DNA of 64,000 nt from Nocardiopsis alborubida (GCF_012396365.1 NZ_JAAXPG010000012.1:124001-188000), one strand, 5' to 3'; positions 49,828 through 58,880 are shown, numbered from the stretch's first letter. Program-made: numbers and translations. Notes: generated by a model not told the origin, from the letters alone.

Positions 49828-50460
49828 TCAGCTGGTGACGTGCCGGTCGAGCCAGTCCATGAGGGGGCCGGTGGCCTGCCAGTCCGCGCGGACGGTGTCC
49901 AGGAGCTTCGCGGACAGCGGCACGTCCGGCCGCTGCACGTTGTGCTCGGCGCCCAGGGAGCGGTGGCGCAGCAGGTGCACGCGCGGGTGGTCGCCGCTGT
50001 ACCCGCGGGGGTGGGTCTTGAGGGTGTCGCCGACGATGTCGAAGCCCCGGGCCGTCAGCTCCTCGACGATCCGCGCCAGCCGCGGACCCTGGCGCTCGTC
50101 GTCGACGCCGTGGCGGTAGCGCTCCACCTGCGCGCCCGACATCGCGTGGTAGCCCGCGCCCACCGAGAGCCCCTCCAGGCCGAGCTGGAGGTAGTAGCCG
50201 ACCGGTCCCCGGGACTGGCTGACCAGGCCCACGTGGGTCTTGTAGGGGCTCTTGTCGTGGGAGAAGCGCACGTCGCGGTTGGGACGGCCCACCTTCATCG
50301 GGCCGAAGTCCTCCTCCAGGGCCTCGGCCAGGGCGCGCGCGGGCTCGCGCACGGCGCGCACGTACACCTCGTGGCGGCCGTGGAAGTAGTCCTTGGAGTT
50401 GTCCCGGGCCAGGCCGTCGAAGAACGCGAAGGCCTCCTCGGTGAAGCCGGTGAAGTCCAT
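49828..50460 (-). CDS. DUF2461 family protein
   Basis: A 210-residue soluble protein of DUF2461 (TIGR02453). The N-terminal FTEEAFAFFDGLARDNSKDY, then RDVRFSHDKSPYKTHVG, GYYLQLGLEGLSVGAGY and a C-terminal LLRHRSLGAEH are family landmarks. No function is established. The ATG at 50460 follows GGGAGGAGAGGG. It stands alone between gene remnants. Confidence 0.9.
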   Translation of the reverse strand: MDFTGFTEEAFAFFDGLARDNSKDYFHGRHEVYVRAVREPARALAEALEEDFGPMKVGRPNRDVRFSHDKSPYKTHVGLVSQSRGPVGYYLQLGLEGLSVGAGYHAMSGAQVERYRHGVDDERQGPRLARIVEELTARGFDIVGDTLKTHPRGYSGDHPRVHLLRHRSLGAEHNVQRPDVPLSAKLLDTVRADWQATGPLMDWLDRHVTS

Positions 50461-50550
50461 CCCTCTCCTCCCGCGGTGGCGGACGCGCGCCCGCCGTCCT
50501 ACCCCCGCGGCGCTTCGCCGAACCCGGCCGCCACCGACGGTGCCCCGCGC

Positions 50551-50709
50551 GCCGCCGCCACCTACGACGCCGACGGCCTACCCGCCACCGCGGTCGACCC
50601 GCGCGGCAACGTCGAGGGCGCCAACCCTGACGACTTCACCTGGACCTACGGCTACGACGGCGCCGGGTCGCTGACCGGCGTCACCGACCCGCTGGGCCAC
50701 ACCCAGACC
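50551..50709 (+). pseudogene. YD-repeat (RHS) fragment
   Basis: The frame starting at about 50551 reads TYDADGLPATAVDPRGN, then TWTYGYDGAGSLTGVTDPLG and HTQT. These are two or so YD repeats as found in RHS/wall-associated polymorphic toxins. The repeat ends abruptly, with no start, no other repeats and no toxin domain. It is a stranded fragment of a much larger gene, probably left by deletion. Confidence 0.75.
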
Positions 50710-50895
50710 AGCGCCTGCGGCGAGCGCGGCTCCGGAGAGCGCGGTCGATGGTGGGACACAGACCCTGGTGACGTGTTTCGCGAGCGGGCCACACACCCCT
50801 TGCCCCACAGCGGATCCCGCCCTGACCGAAGACGGGACCAAGAGGTGTCGGGCCAGGTCACAGGTGCGCTCCACCATGCGAGTGCGCTACAGTCC

Positions 50896-50911
50896 TCGAA
50901 CACGAGTTCGA
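50896..50911. promoter_or_regulatory. SOS box (LexA operator)
   Basis: TCGAACACGAGTTCGA is a perfect TCGAAC-N4-GTTCGA site, the actinobacterial LexA consensus. It lies 52 bp before the start of the DnaE2-like polymerase gene. Confidence 0.88.
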
Positions 50912-50963
50912 CAAGGCGGTGTCTTCCTCCCCGGCCGTTGACACGAGGGGGAGGGGTGTATCC

Positions 50964-53900
50964 GTGTTCGCCCACCTGCGGTCGGCGTCCTGGTACTCCT
51001 TCCGGCACGGCACCGCGGCCCCGGCCCGGCTCGTGGAGCAAGCCGCCGACGACGGCCAGCCCGTACTGGCGCTGACCGACCGCGACGGCCTGCACGGCGC
51101 GGCCGAGCACGTGAGCGCCTGCCAGGAGGCCGGGCTGAGCCCGGCCCTGGGAACGGACCTGGCCCTGGCCGTCCCCGACGGCGGCCGCGTCGTGGCCCTG
51201 GCCCGCGGCGCCCGGGGGTGGGCGTCCCTGTGTCACCTGGTCACCGCAGCCCACCACCGCCCCGGCCCGGTCGCCGTCACCCGCGAACAACTCGCCGAGC
51301 ACCACACGGGCCTGGTGCTGCTGCTGGGGTCCGACTCCGACGTGGGCCGTGCCCTGGCCCAAGGCCGCCCCGCCCACGCTCGCGTCCTGCTGGCCGCCTG
51401 GCGCGCGACCGGCGCCGAGCTGGCCCTGGCCCCGCACGAGCACGGCGCCCTGGGGCAGCGCCGCACCGCGCGCGCCATGGTCGCACTGGCCGACGCCGAA
51501 CGCCTGATGGCGGTGCTCACCAACGCGGTGCGCCACCCGGCCCCAGGCGACGCGGTGGTCGCGCACGCCCTGGATCGCATCCGCCAGCACGCCCCCGGCG
51601 GCCACACCCCCGAACCCCGCACTCCCCGCGCGCACCTGGCCCCGGGGGAACAGATGCTGCAGACCGCACTCGGCGTGTGCGCGGGCGACCAGGTGCGGGC
51701 CCGGCGCTTGGTCGCCCACACCCTCGCCCTGGCCGCCAGCTGTGCCCTGGACCCGACCGCGGACCTGGGCATGGGCCGCACCCATCTGCCCACCAGGCCC
51801 GACGCGCGCACCGAACTGCGCGCCCGCGTGTTCGACGGAGCCGCCCGCCTGGGGCTGGACCGCTCCCGGGCCGCGCGCGAGCGCACCGAGCACGAACTGG
51901 CCACCGTCGACCGCATGGGCCTGTGGACCTATCTGCTCACCATCGCCGATGCCGCCGACGCCATCCGCGCCCAGGGGATCCGCTGCTTCGCCCGAGGATC
52001 CGCGGTCGGCAGCCTCCTCGTCCACCAGCTGGGCATCTCCGCGATCAACCCGCTGGAGCACCACTTGGTCTTCGAACGGTTCTGCACCCCCAGTCGTCCG
52101 GCACCGGACATCGACCTGGACGTCGAATCGGCCAGACGACCGCAGGCCTACGACGCGGTGATCGCCTCCCACAACGGGGCCAGCGCCGCGGTGGCCATGA
52201 CCGACACCTACCGGGCCCGCAGCGCGCTCCGCGACGCCGGAACCGCCCTGTCGATGCCCGCGGCCGAGGTCGAACGGATCGTCCAGGCCTTCCCTCGGGT
52301 ACGGGCCTCGCGCATCGCACGGACGATCGAGGAGCTGCCGGAGCTGCGCGCGCTGGAGGGGATGGACACCGAGCCGGTTCGCCAGCTGGTGGGCCTGGCC
52401 CAGCGCCTGTCGGACCTGCCCCGGCACGTGGCGATGCACCCCTGCGGACTGGTGCTCTCCGACCACACGCTGGGCGACCGGCTGCCCACCCAGCCCTCCG
52501 GCGCGGGCCATCCCATGGTCCAGGCCGACAAGCACGCCGTGCAGACCTGGGGCCTACTGAAGCTGGACGTGTTGGGGGTGCGGATGCAGTCGTCCCTGGC
52601 TCACACCCTGGGCGAGGTGGAGCGCACCACCGGCCGCCGACCGGACCTGGAGTCCCTCCCCGACGGCGACGCGGCCACCGCGCACATGACGGCACTGAGC
52701 CGGACCCTGGGCTGCTTCCAAACCGAGTCCCCGGGTCAGCGGGAGCTGGTCTCCCGGCTGCGCCCGGCCACCATCGCCGACCTGGTGGCCGACATCAGCC
52801 TGTTCCGGCCCGGACCCATGGGAGTCGATGTCGTCTCGGCCTACCTCGCCGGACGCGCGGGCACCGCCACCCAGGCCCCGCACCCCGCCGTGGAGCAGAT
52901 CCTGGCCGAGACCGGCGGTGCGCTCCTGTGGCACGAGCAACTCCTGCACCTGCTGGATGCCATGACCGGATGCGGCCTGGAACAGGCCGAGAACATGCGC
53001 CGGGCCCTGGGTGACGCGCAGGGCCGAGGGCAGGTACGAACCGAGTTCCACACCCGGGCCGCCGAACGCGGCCACACCCCCGACACCATCGACCAGGTGT
53101 GGCAGCAGGTGGAGGCCTTCGCGGCCTTCGGGTTCTGCCGCGCCCACGCCGCGGCCTTCGCGCTGGTGAGCTACCAGTCCGCCTGGCTCAAAAGGCACTT
53201 CCCCGCCGCCTTCTTCGCCGGAGTCCTCACCCACCAGCCCGGCATGTACCCGCGCCGGAGCCTGCTCCACGACGCCCGCCGCTTCGGCGTGGCCGTCCTG
53301 CCGCTGGACCTGCACGCCTCCGGCCGCCACTGGGCGGTCGAACGCGTCGACGACCTGCACTGGGGGCTGCGCCCACCGCTGACGGACGTCGGCAGCCTCA
53401 CCGCGGCCGAACGCGACCGGATCCTGACCCAACGCCCCTACACCGACCTGCGCGACCTCATCGTCCGAGCCCGCCCGTCCACCCCGGCCCTGGACGACCT
53501 GATCCTCGTCGGGGCCCTGGACGCCCTCACCGGAGCCGAACACGGCCAGGGGCCCGGCCGCCGCGACGTGCTCCTGCACGCCCACACCCTGGCCCGCACC
53601 CGCCCCCGGCGGGCGGACGCCGCCGCCGACCAACTCTCTTTGGACACCGACCAGGCCCCGACCCCGACGCGTCGGACCGCGCCCATGAACCACCTCGACC
53701 GCCTCGACGAGGAGACACGGGTACTGGGCTACGAACTCTCCGGACACGTCCTCGACCGCCACGCCGAACTCCTCGCCGACCTGGCCGCCCGCCGGAATCT
53801 GGTGCACGCCGCCGACCTGAACCGGGTGCCCAGCGGCGCACCGGTGACCGTCGCCGGGCTCAAGCTCAGCGTGCAGACCCCGCCCACCCGCTCCGGGCGC

Positions 53901-54182
53901 AGAACCATCTTCGCCAGCGTCGAGGACCGCACCGGCCTCGTGGAGGTCGCGATGTTCCCCGACGTCCAGGAGCACTCGGCGGCGGTGCTGATGCGCGAGC
54001 GCCTGGTCGTGGTCAGCGGCCGGGTGCGCCGCTCCACACCGGGCGCCCTGGCCACCATCACCGCCACACGCGTCGAATCCCTGCGGCCCGACCGGTCCCG
54101 GGGAGGGCGGGGGATCGTCAACGCGCGGACACCGGAACGCTCTCCTCGCCGGGCGGGTTCTGCGGCAGACCGCTGTCGGTGA
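50964..54182 (+). CDS. dnaE2: DnaE2-like error-prone DNA polymerase III alpha subunit
   Basis: A 1072-residue C-family polymerase. The catalytic aspartates are in PDIDLD (Asp382, Asp384) and LLKLDVLG (Asp535). A helix-hairpin-helix and an OB fold (GAPVTVAGLKLSVQTPPTRS, then TIFASVEDRTGLVEVAMF) close the protein. The N-terminal PHP domain starts FAHLRSASWYSFRHG, where the metal-binding His-x-His is lost, so proofreading by PHP is unlikely. DnaE2 carries out mutagenic lesion bypass and normally works with ImuA'/ImuB, which are not adjacent. The start is GTG at 50964 with GAGGGG seven bases upstream. A perfect SOS box controls it. Confidence 0.9.
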   Translation: MFAHLRSASWYSFRHGTAAPARLVEQAADDGQPVLALTDRDGLHGAAEHVSACQEAGLSPALGTDLALAVPDGGRVVALARGARGWASLCHLVTAAHHRPGPVAVTREQLAEHHTGLVLLLGSDSDVGRALAQGRPAHARVLLAAWRATGAELALAPHEHGALGQRRTARAMVALADAERLMAVLTNAVRHPAPGDAVVAHALDRIRQHAPGGHTPEPRTPRAHLAPGEQMLQTALGVCAGDQVRARRLVAHTLALAASCALDPTADLGMGRTHLPTRPDARTELRARVFDGAARLGLDRSRAARERTEHELATVDRMGLWTYLLTIADAADAIRAQGIRCFARGSAVGSLLVHQLGISAINPLEHHLVFERFCTPSRPAPDIDLDVESARRPQAYDAVIASHNGASAAVAMTDTYRARSALRDAGTALSMPAAEVERIVQAFPRVRASRIARTIEELPELRALEGMDTEPVRQLVGLAQRLSDLPRHVAMHPCGLVLSDHTLGDRLPTQPSGAGHPMVQADKHAVQTWGLLKLDVLGVRMQSSLAHTLGEVERTTGRRPDLESLPDGDAATAHMTALSRTLGCFQTESPGQRELVSRLRPATIADLVADISLFRPGPMGVDVVSAYLAGRAGTATQAPHPAVEQILAETGGALLWHEQLLHLLDAMTGCGLEQAENMRRALGDAQGRGQVRTEFHTRAAERGHTPDTIDQVWQQVEAFAAFGFCRAHAAAFALVSYQSAWLKRHFPAAFFAGVLTHQPGMYPRRSLLHDARRFGVAVLPLDLHASGRHWAVERVDDLHWGLRPPLTDVGSLTAAERDRILTQRPYTDLRDLIVRARPSTPALDDLILVGALDALTGAEHGQGPGRRDVLLHAHTLARTRPRRADAAADQLSLDTDQAPTPTRRTAPMNHLDRLDEETRVLGYELSGHVLDRHAELLADLAARRNLVHAADLNRVPSGAPVTVAGLKLSVQTPPTRSGRRTIFASVEDRTGLVEVAMFPDVQEHSAAVLMRERLVVVSGRVRRSTPGALATITATRVESLRPDRSRGGRGIVNARTPERSPRRAGSAADRCR

Positions 54183-54365
54183 GAACGCGCTCAGGCTCCG
54201 GTGGAGGGCGCTGTGCTCGTCGATCACCGTCTCCGCTCCGCCGGGCAGCAGGTCGCGTGGGCGCCACCGGGCGCGCATCTCCCTCTCCCCGAACTCCCCG
54301 CCTGTGACCGGGTCCCGCCTCGAGTACTCTCGGTGAGGGCATAGGCCGGTACCGGGGGAGGGCGC
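54183..54365. other. Short intergenic region with possible gene scrap
   Basis: The minus strand has MRARWRPRDLLPGGAETVID preceded by GGGGAGAGGGAG and then loses sense within about 40 residues. It may be a decayed short gene; support is weak. Confidence 0.3.
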
Positions 54366-55049
54366 ATGTCGGCAGGTCTGCCGAAGGGGGAGGGGCGGGT
54401 CCTCGTGGTCGCCGCCGACGACGAGTTGCAGAGCCTGCTGTGCGCCACGCTGACGCTCGCCGGGTACGACGTCGGGCACGAGTCGACCGGGCCGGCGGCG
54501 GTGGCGCGGATGCGGAGGGAACCGATTGACGCCCTCGTGGTCGACACCTCCACGCCCGGACTCGTGCACATCCCCCGGATGAAGGCGAGCGAGCGCCAGG
54601 CCGCCATTCTCTTCCTGGTCCAGGAGGAGCGGTTCGCGGACGTGTTCGAGGAGGTCGGGTTCAGCGCGGAGGACTACCTGATCCGGCCGTTCCGGGCCAC
54701 GGACCTGCTCGCCCGGGTCCATCTGCTGGTGCGGGACGGCGTCACCACCTCCCGCCGGGCCGTCATCGAGCGGGGCGATCTGCGGCTCGACGACGCCTCG
54801 TACCGGGCTTGGCGCGGTGAGCGGCAGCTCAGGCTGAGTCCTGCCGAGTACCGGCTGCTGCGCGAGTTCGCGCGGAACGCTGGTGCCGTGCTGTCCAAGG
54901 AGCAGATCGCGATGCGCATCTGGGGCGGCCTGCGCGACGACAACACGATCGAGCGCCTCATCTCCCGCCTGCGGAGCAAGGTCGACACCGAGCCTCCGGC
55001 GCTGATCCGCACGCAGCGCGGATTCGGTTACTCGCTGGTCACCGAGTGA
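54366..55049 (+). CDS. OmpR/PhoB-type response regulator with altered receiver
   Basis: A 227-residue two-domain regulator. The receiver has the acidic pair Asp18/Asp19 and a phospho-acceptor-like Asp60 (ALVVDTS). The conserved Lys is Arg107 (YLIRPF), and the Thr/Ser switch position in ILFLVQ is not hydroxylated. The winged HTH (about 135-225) is complete, with AEYRLLREFARNAGAVLSKE and RSKVDTEPPALIRTQRGFGY. No kinase gene is adjacent. It precedes a P450 operon by 114 bp, and that gap contains direct repeats of the spacing used by this family. It may act without phosphorylation. Confidence 0.9.
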   Translation: MSAGLPKGEGRVLVVAADDELQSLLCATLTLAGYDVGHESTGPAAVARMRREPIDALVVDTSTPGLVHIPRMKASERQAAILFLVQEERFADVFEEVGFSAEDYLIRPFRATDLLARVHLLVRDGVTTSRRAVIERGDLRLDDASYRAWRGERQLRLSPAEYRLLREFARNAGAVLSKEQIAMRIWGGLRDDNTIERLISRLRSKVDTEPPALIRTQRGFGYSLVTE

Positions 55050-55069
55050 TTCCGCGCCCGGGCACGCGA

Positions 55070-55121
55070 ACCTGACGAACTGTCAGGTGCCTGTCAGGTT
55101 CGGATCCGGGCGGTGTCAGGT
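55070..55121 (+). promoter_or_regulatory. GTCAGGT box array, probable response-regulator binding sites
   Basis: TGTCAGGT occurs at 55081-55088, 55092-55099 and 55114-55121, so the starts are 11 and 22 bp apart (one and two helical turns). An inverted copy, ACCTGAC, lies at 55070-55076. Direct repeats with an 11-bp period are the binding pattern of OmpR/PhoB regulators, and the gene just upstream encodes one. The array lies 43-94 bp before the P450 start. Confidence 0.75.
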
Positions 55122-55132
55122 CTGGCTGATGT

Positions 55133-55150
55133 GATCGGGAGTACCCGATC
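55133..55150 (+). promoter_or_regulatory. Hairpin before P450 ribosome-binding site
   Basis: GATCGGG and CCCGATC (7-bp arms, 4-nt loop) lie directly before AAGGAGG. It may protect or modulate the 5' end of the P450 transcript. Confidence 0.45.
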
Positions 55151-55163
55151 AAGGAGGCCACTC

Positions 55164-56408
55164 TTGACAGACACGACCACCGAACCGTCCGGCGCCGCAC
55201 CGGACGTCATCGACTATCCGACACCGCGTGACGCCCGGTGCCCGTTCGCCCAGCCCGAGAACGTCCGCGCGACGACACGCGAGGACGCCCCGCTCACCCG
55301 GGCGCGCATCTGGGACGGCTCCACCCCGTGGCTGGTCTCCAAGTACGCTGACCAGCACGCGCTGCTCACCGATCCGCGCCTGTCCATCGACGAGAAGCGC
55401 GAGGGCTACCCGCACATGACGCGCGGCCGCAGCACAGCCGCGCAGCACACGCCGCAGCTCATCACGAACACGGACGCGCCCGAGCACACCCGGCTGCGCC
55501 GCATGGTGAACCTGCCGTTCACGGTCAAGAGGATCGAGGCACTGCGGCCGCGGATCCAGGAGCTGACCGACGGGCTGATCGACGAGATGCTCGCCGGGCC
55601 GAAGCCCGTCGACCTGGTCCAGGCCTTCGCGCTGCCGGTCCCGACCATCGTCATCACCGACATGCTCGGTGTCTCCTACGACAACCGCGAGGACTTCCAG
55701 CACGCCAGCCATGTGCTGGTCAGCCACGAGTCCACGCCCGAGGAGTCGGCGGCCGCGCGCGCCGTCCTGGGCCGCCACATGGGCGCGGCGATGGAAGCCA
55801 AGATGGCCGAGCCGACGGACGACGTCATGTCGGAACTGGCCAACCGCGTCAAGGCCGGGGAGATGACCCCGGAGGAGGCGCTCACCATGTCCGTCGCGAT
55901 CCTCATCGCGGGTCACGAGACGTCGGCCAGCATGATCGCGCTCGGCACGCTCGCGCTGCTGCAGAACCCGGACCAGCTGGAGTACCTGCGATCGGTCGCC
56001 GACGACCGCAAGGCGGTGGCCGCCGCGGTCGAGGAACTGCTGCGCTACCTCAGCATCGTGCACACGGGCGTGCGCCGGATCGCGACCGAGGACATCGAGG
56101 TCGACGGCGCGGTGATCAAGGAGGGCGACGGCATCGTCCTCGACGTCGCCGCCGCGAACTGGGACGCCGCGCGCTTCCCCGAGCCCGACCGCCTCGACCT
56201 GACCCGTAACGCCCGCGCACACCACGCGTTCGGGTACGGCGCGCACCAGTGCCTCGGCCAGAACCTCGCGCGGGTCGAACTGCAGGAGGTGTTCCGCACC
56301 CTGTTCCGGCGTATCCCGGACCTGCGGCTCGCCGTTCCGGCCGACGAGGTCGAGTTCGCCTACGAGGGCGTCGCCTACGGCCTGCGCTCGCTGCCCGTGA
56401 CCTGGTGA
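55164..56408 (+). CDS. Cytochrome P450, bacterial class I
   Basis: A 414-residue haem monooxygenase. The haem loop FGYGAHQCLGQNLAR has the axial Cys363. The oxygen-activating I-helix is AGHETSAS (249-256) and ExxR is ELLR (291-294). The length and text resemble CYP105/CYP107-like hydroxylases of actinomycetes. The start is TTG at 55164, with AAGGAGG seven bases upstream; the frame open to 55113 runs through the regulatory boxes. It is followed by its own ferredoxin, reductase and SDR genes, giving a complete electron chain. The substrate is unknown; terpenoid or macrolide oxidation is typical. Confidence 0.93.
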   Translation: MTDTTTEPSGAAPDVIDYPTPRDARCPFAQPENVRATTREDAPLTRARIWDGSTPWLVSKYADQHALLTDPRLSIDEKREGYPHMTRGRSTAAQHTPQLITNTDAPEHTRLRRMVNLPFTVKRIEALRPRIQELTDGLIDEMLAGPKPVDLVQAFALPVPTIVITDMLGVSYDNREDFQHASHVLVSHESTPEESAAARAVLGRHMGAAMEAKMAEPTDDVMSELANRVKAGEMTPEEALTMSVAILIAGHETSASMIALGTLALLQNPDQLEYLRSVADDRKAVAAAVEELLRYLSIVHTGVRRIATEDIEVDGAVIKEGDGIVLDVAAANWDAARFPEPDRLDLTRNARAHHAFGYGAHQCLGQNLARVELQEVFRTLFRRIPDLRLAVPADEVEFAYEGVAYGLRSLPVTW

Positions 56409-56436
56409 CCAAGGGACCTGGGAGAAAGGAAGACCG

Positions 56437-56640
56437 ATGACTTTCCGTGTGGAGTTCGACGAGCCGAAGTGCGTGGCCGCCGGACAGTGCGTGTTGGAGG
56501 CCCCCGAGGTGTTCGACCAGCGCGACGAGGACGGCGTCGCCGTCGTCCTCGACGAGACCCCGGCCGACGACCTGATCGAGAGCGTGCGGGAGGCGGCCGC
56601 CGTCTGCCCGGCTGCCGCGCTGCGGGTGGTCGAGCTGTGA
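56437..56640 (+). CDS. 3Fe-4S ferredoxin for the P450
   Basis: A 67-residue ferredoxin. Three cysteines, Cys12, Cys18 and Cys57 (the last followed by Pro), match the 3Fe-4S type that serves actinobacterial P450s. EAPEVFDQRDEDGVAVVLDE is the usual centre. It passes single electrons from the reductase to the P450. The ATG at 56437 has GAGAAAGGA upstream, and the stop overlaps the reductase start by 4 bp. Confidence 0.94.
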   Translation: MTFRVEFDEPKCVAAGQCVLEAPEVFDQRDEDGVAVVLDETPADDLIESVREAAAVCPAAALRVVEL

Positions 56641-57887
56641 GTGGCGTTCCGGAGAGCGTCGTCGTCGTGGGCGCCTCAGCGGGCGGCCTCGCAGCCGCTG
56701 AGGGACTGCGGCGCGGCGGGTTCGGCGGACGGATCACGCTGGTCGGCTCGGAACCGCACCTGCCGTACGACCGGCCGCCGCTGTCGAAGGAGGTGCTGTC
56801 CGGTGCGTGGGAACCGGGCCGTATCGCGCTGCGTTCCGCCGACGACGTCGCCGCGCTGAACCTGGACCTGCGGCTCGGAACGACGGCGACCGGGGTGGAC
56901 CCGGATGCCCGCACCGTGGCCCTGGACTCGGGAGAGGAGGTCGGCTACGGCGCGCTCGTGGCCGCCGCCGGGGTGAGCCCGCGGCGGCTTCCGGGCGGGA
57001 GGGGGCACGTGCTGCGCACCCTGGAGGACGCGCTCGCGCTGCGGGACCGGCTGCGTCCGGGGCGGCGCCTGGCGGTGGTGGGCGCCGGGTTCCTCGGCGC
57101 GGAGGTCGCCGCCGTGGCGCGGGGCCTGGGCTGTGAGGTCACCATGGTCGAGCCCGCGCCGGTGCCGCTCGCGCATGCCGTGGGCGCCGAGATCGGCGAG
57201 GTGCTGACGGCGGCCCACACGGAGCAGGGCGTGGACCTGCGCACCGGTGTCGGCGTTGCCGAGGTGGAGGACGGCGGGCTGCGGCTCGCCGACGGCACCG
57301 CGGTGGAGGCCGACGACGTGCTGGTGGCGATCGGTTCCGTGCCGAACACCGGCTGGCTGGAGGCCGGCGGACTGCCCGTGGATGACGGGCTGGTGTGCGA
57401 CGCGTACTGCGAGGCCGTGCCGGGCGTCTACGGCGTCGGAGACGTGGCGCGCTGGCACAACCCGCTGTTCGGCGTGCCGATGCGGGTCGAGCACCGCCTG
57501 CACGCCGCGGAGCAGGGCCTCGCCGTCGCACGGAACATCCTCGACCCCGAGGGGCGCAAGCAGTTCGCCCCCGTGCCGTACTTCTGGTCTGACCAGTACC
57601 ACATGAAGATCCAGTCCTACGGCTACCTGCGCGGTCACGACGAGGTGCGGATCGTCGACGGCGACCTCGCCGAGCGGCGGTTCCTGGCCGTGTACCGCAC
57701 CGGTCGGCGGCTGGTGGGAGTGCTCGGGGTCGGTGTGCCGCCAAGGGAACTGCGCGGGTGGCGGAAGCAGATCGCGTCCGGGACGCTCTGGGACGACGCC
57801 GTCGGCGGGGAGAGCGCGGTCGCACAGGCAGACGCAGCGGGACAGGAGATCCCCAAACGAGAGGCGGTCGGCAGTGACGCGTGCTGA
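56637..57887 (+). CDS. FAD-dependent ferredoxin reductase
   Basis: A 416-residue flavoprotein of the putidaredoxin-reductase type. The FAD motif VVVGASAGGLAAAEGL is at about 8-23, PYDRPPLSKE follows, the NADH motif VVGAGFLGAEVAAVARGLG is near 145, and GVYGVGDVARW is the second FAD-binding segment. It reduces the 3Fe-4S ferredoxin encoded just before it. GTG at 56637 overlaps the ferredoxin stop (GTGA). The 3' end overlaps the SDR gene by 14 bp. Confidence 0.93.
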   Translation: MSGVPESVVVVGASAGGLAAAEGLRRGGFGGRITLVGSEPHLPYDRPPLSKEVLSGAWEPGRIALRSADDVAALNLDLRLGTTATGVDPDARTVALDSGEEVGYGALVAAAGVSPRRLPGGRGHVLRTLEDALALRDRLRPGRRLAVVGAGFLGAEVAAVARGLGCEVTMVEPAPVPLAHAVGAEIGEVLTAAHTEQGVDLRTGVGVAEVEDGGLRLADGTAVEADDVLVAIGSVPNTGWLEAGGLPVDDGLVCDAYCEAVPGVYGVGDVARWHNPLFGVPMRVEHRLHAAEQGLAVARNILDPEGRKQFAPVPYFWSDQYHMKIQSYGYLRGHDEVRIVDGDLAERRFLAVYRTGRRLVGVLGVGVPPRELRGWRKQIASGTLWDDAVGGESAVAQADAAGQEIPKREAVGSDAC

Positions 57888-58575
57888 GACACGGGACGAG
57901 GTGCTGGTCGTCACCGGCGCCGGGGGTATGGGCGAGGCGATCGTCCGCAGGATCGGGAGCGGGCGGCGCGTGCTGCTCGCGGACCGCTCCCAGGCGGCGC
58001 TGGACCGGACGGTCGCGGCGCTCGCCGAATCCGGGTACGACGTGACCGCAATGGTCACCGACGTGTCCGACCGGGCGTCGGTGGACCGGCTCGCCGAGGC
58101 AGGAGCCGTCGCCGGACGGCTGGCCGCCGTGGTGCACACGGCCGGTGTGTCGCCCGCGACGGCACCCGCCGCCGACCTGGCCGGACTGCCCGCCGTACAG
58201 GCGCTCGACACACCCGCGATGGCGTACGTGTTGGCCAAGCGTGGTAACCAGGTGCGGGTCGAGGCGGCCGCGCTCGCCTGGAACCGACTCGGCGCACGCG
58301 TCAACACCGTCAGCCCCGGAGTGATCTCCACGGCGATGGCCCGCGCCGAGGCCGAGGGTGAAACGGGCACGAGCATGCTCGGGATGCTGGAGGCCTGCGG
58401 CATCGGCCGGATGGGTTCCACGGGCGAGCTCGCCGAGGCCGTCGCCTACCTGACCGGTGTCGGATCCCGCTACGTCACCGGAACGGACCTGCTGATCGAC
58501 GGCGGACAGGCCGCGTGGATCCGGTGGCACATGCCCCGCAGCGGGGCGGGGGCGCACGCAGGAGCGAGCCGATGA
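57874..58575 (+). CDS. Shortened SDR oxidoreductase
   Basis: A 233-residue short-chain dehydrogenase. The cofactor motif TGAGGMG is at 14-20, Asp37 (LADRS) suggests NAD(H), and YVLAK gives Tyr118 and Lys122. HTAG ends at 91, only 27 residues before the Tyr, where SDRs normally need about 55-65 residues holding strand 5 and the catalytic Ser. So an internal in-frame deletion seems to have removed the Ser. The rest, to LIDGGQAAWIRW, is intact. In the operon it would oxidise a P450-made alcohol; with this gap its activity is doubtful. Confidence 0.85.
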   Translation: MTRAETRDEVLVVTGAGGMGEAIVRRIGSGRRVLLADRSQAALDRTVAALAESGYDVTAMVTDVSDRASVDRLAEAGAVAGRLAAVVHTAGVSPATAPAADLAGLPAVQALDTPAMAYVLAKRGNQVRVEAAALAWNRLGARVNTVSPGVISTAMARAEAEGETGTSMLGMLEACGIGRMGSTGELAEAVAYLTGVGSRYVTGTDLLIDGGQAAWIRWHMPRSGAGAHAGASR

Positions 58576-58880
58576 TCGCTCTGACCATCTGAATCGGGCC
58601 AGGCGACCCCGTGTGGAAGGAACGCGCGCCGGGTGCGGACAGGACGATCCGGAAAGTGATCAGAGGATGGCCGGCGGACGGGGAAAGCGTGTGCGGAGAC
58701 GCCGGGACGGGCGGGAATTCCGTGGCCTGGGTCCAACGCCCGTGCCCGATGGGCGGCCGCCCGCCGCCGGGCCGAGCGGGGTGGTCCGGGGATTTCCCGA
58801 AAACCGGATCTGAGTTTTCCCGGCCTAGAAAAAATACTCCGGTCACAACACATTTCCTCTAGCCCCTGCATCGCGCGTTC

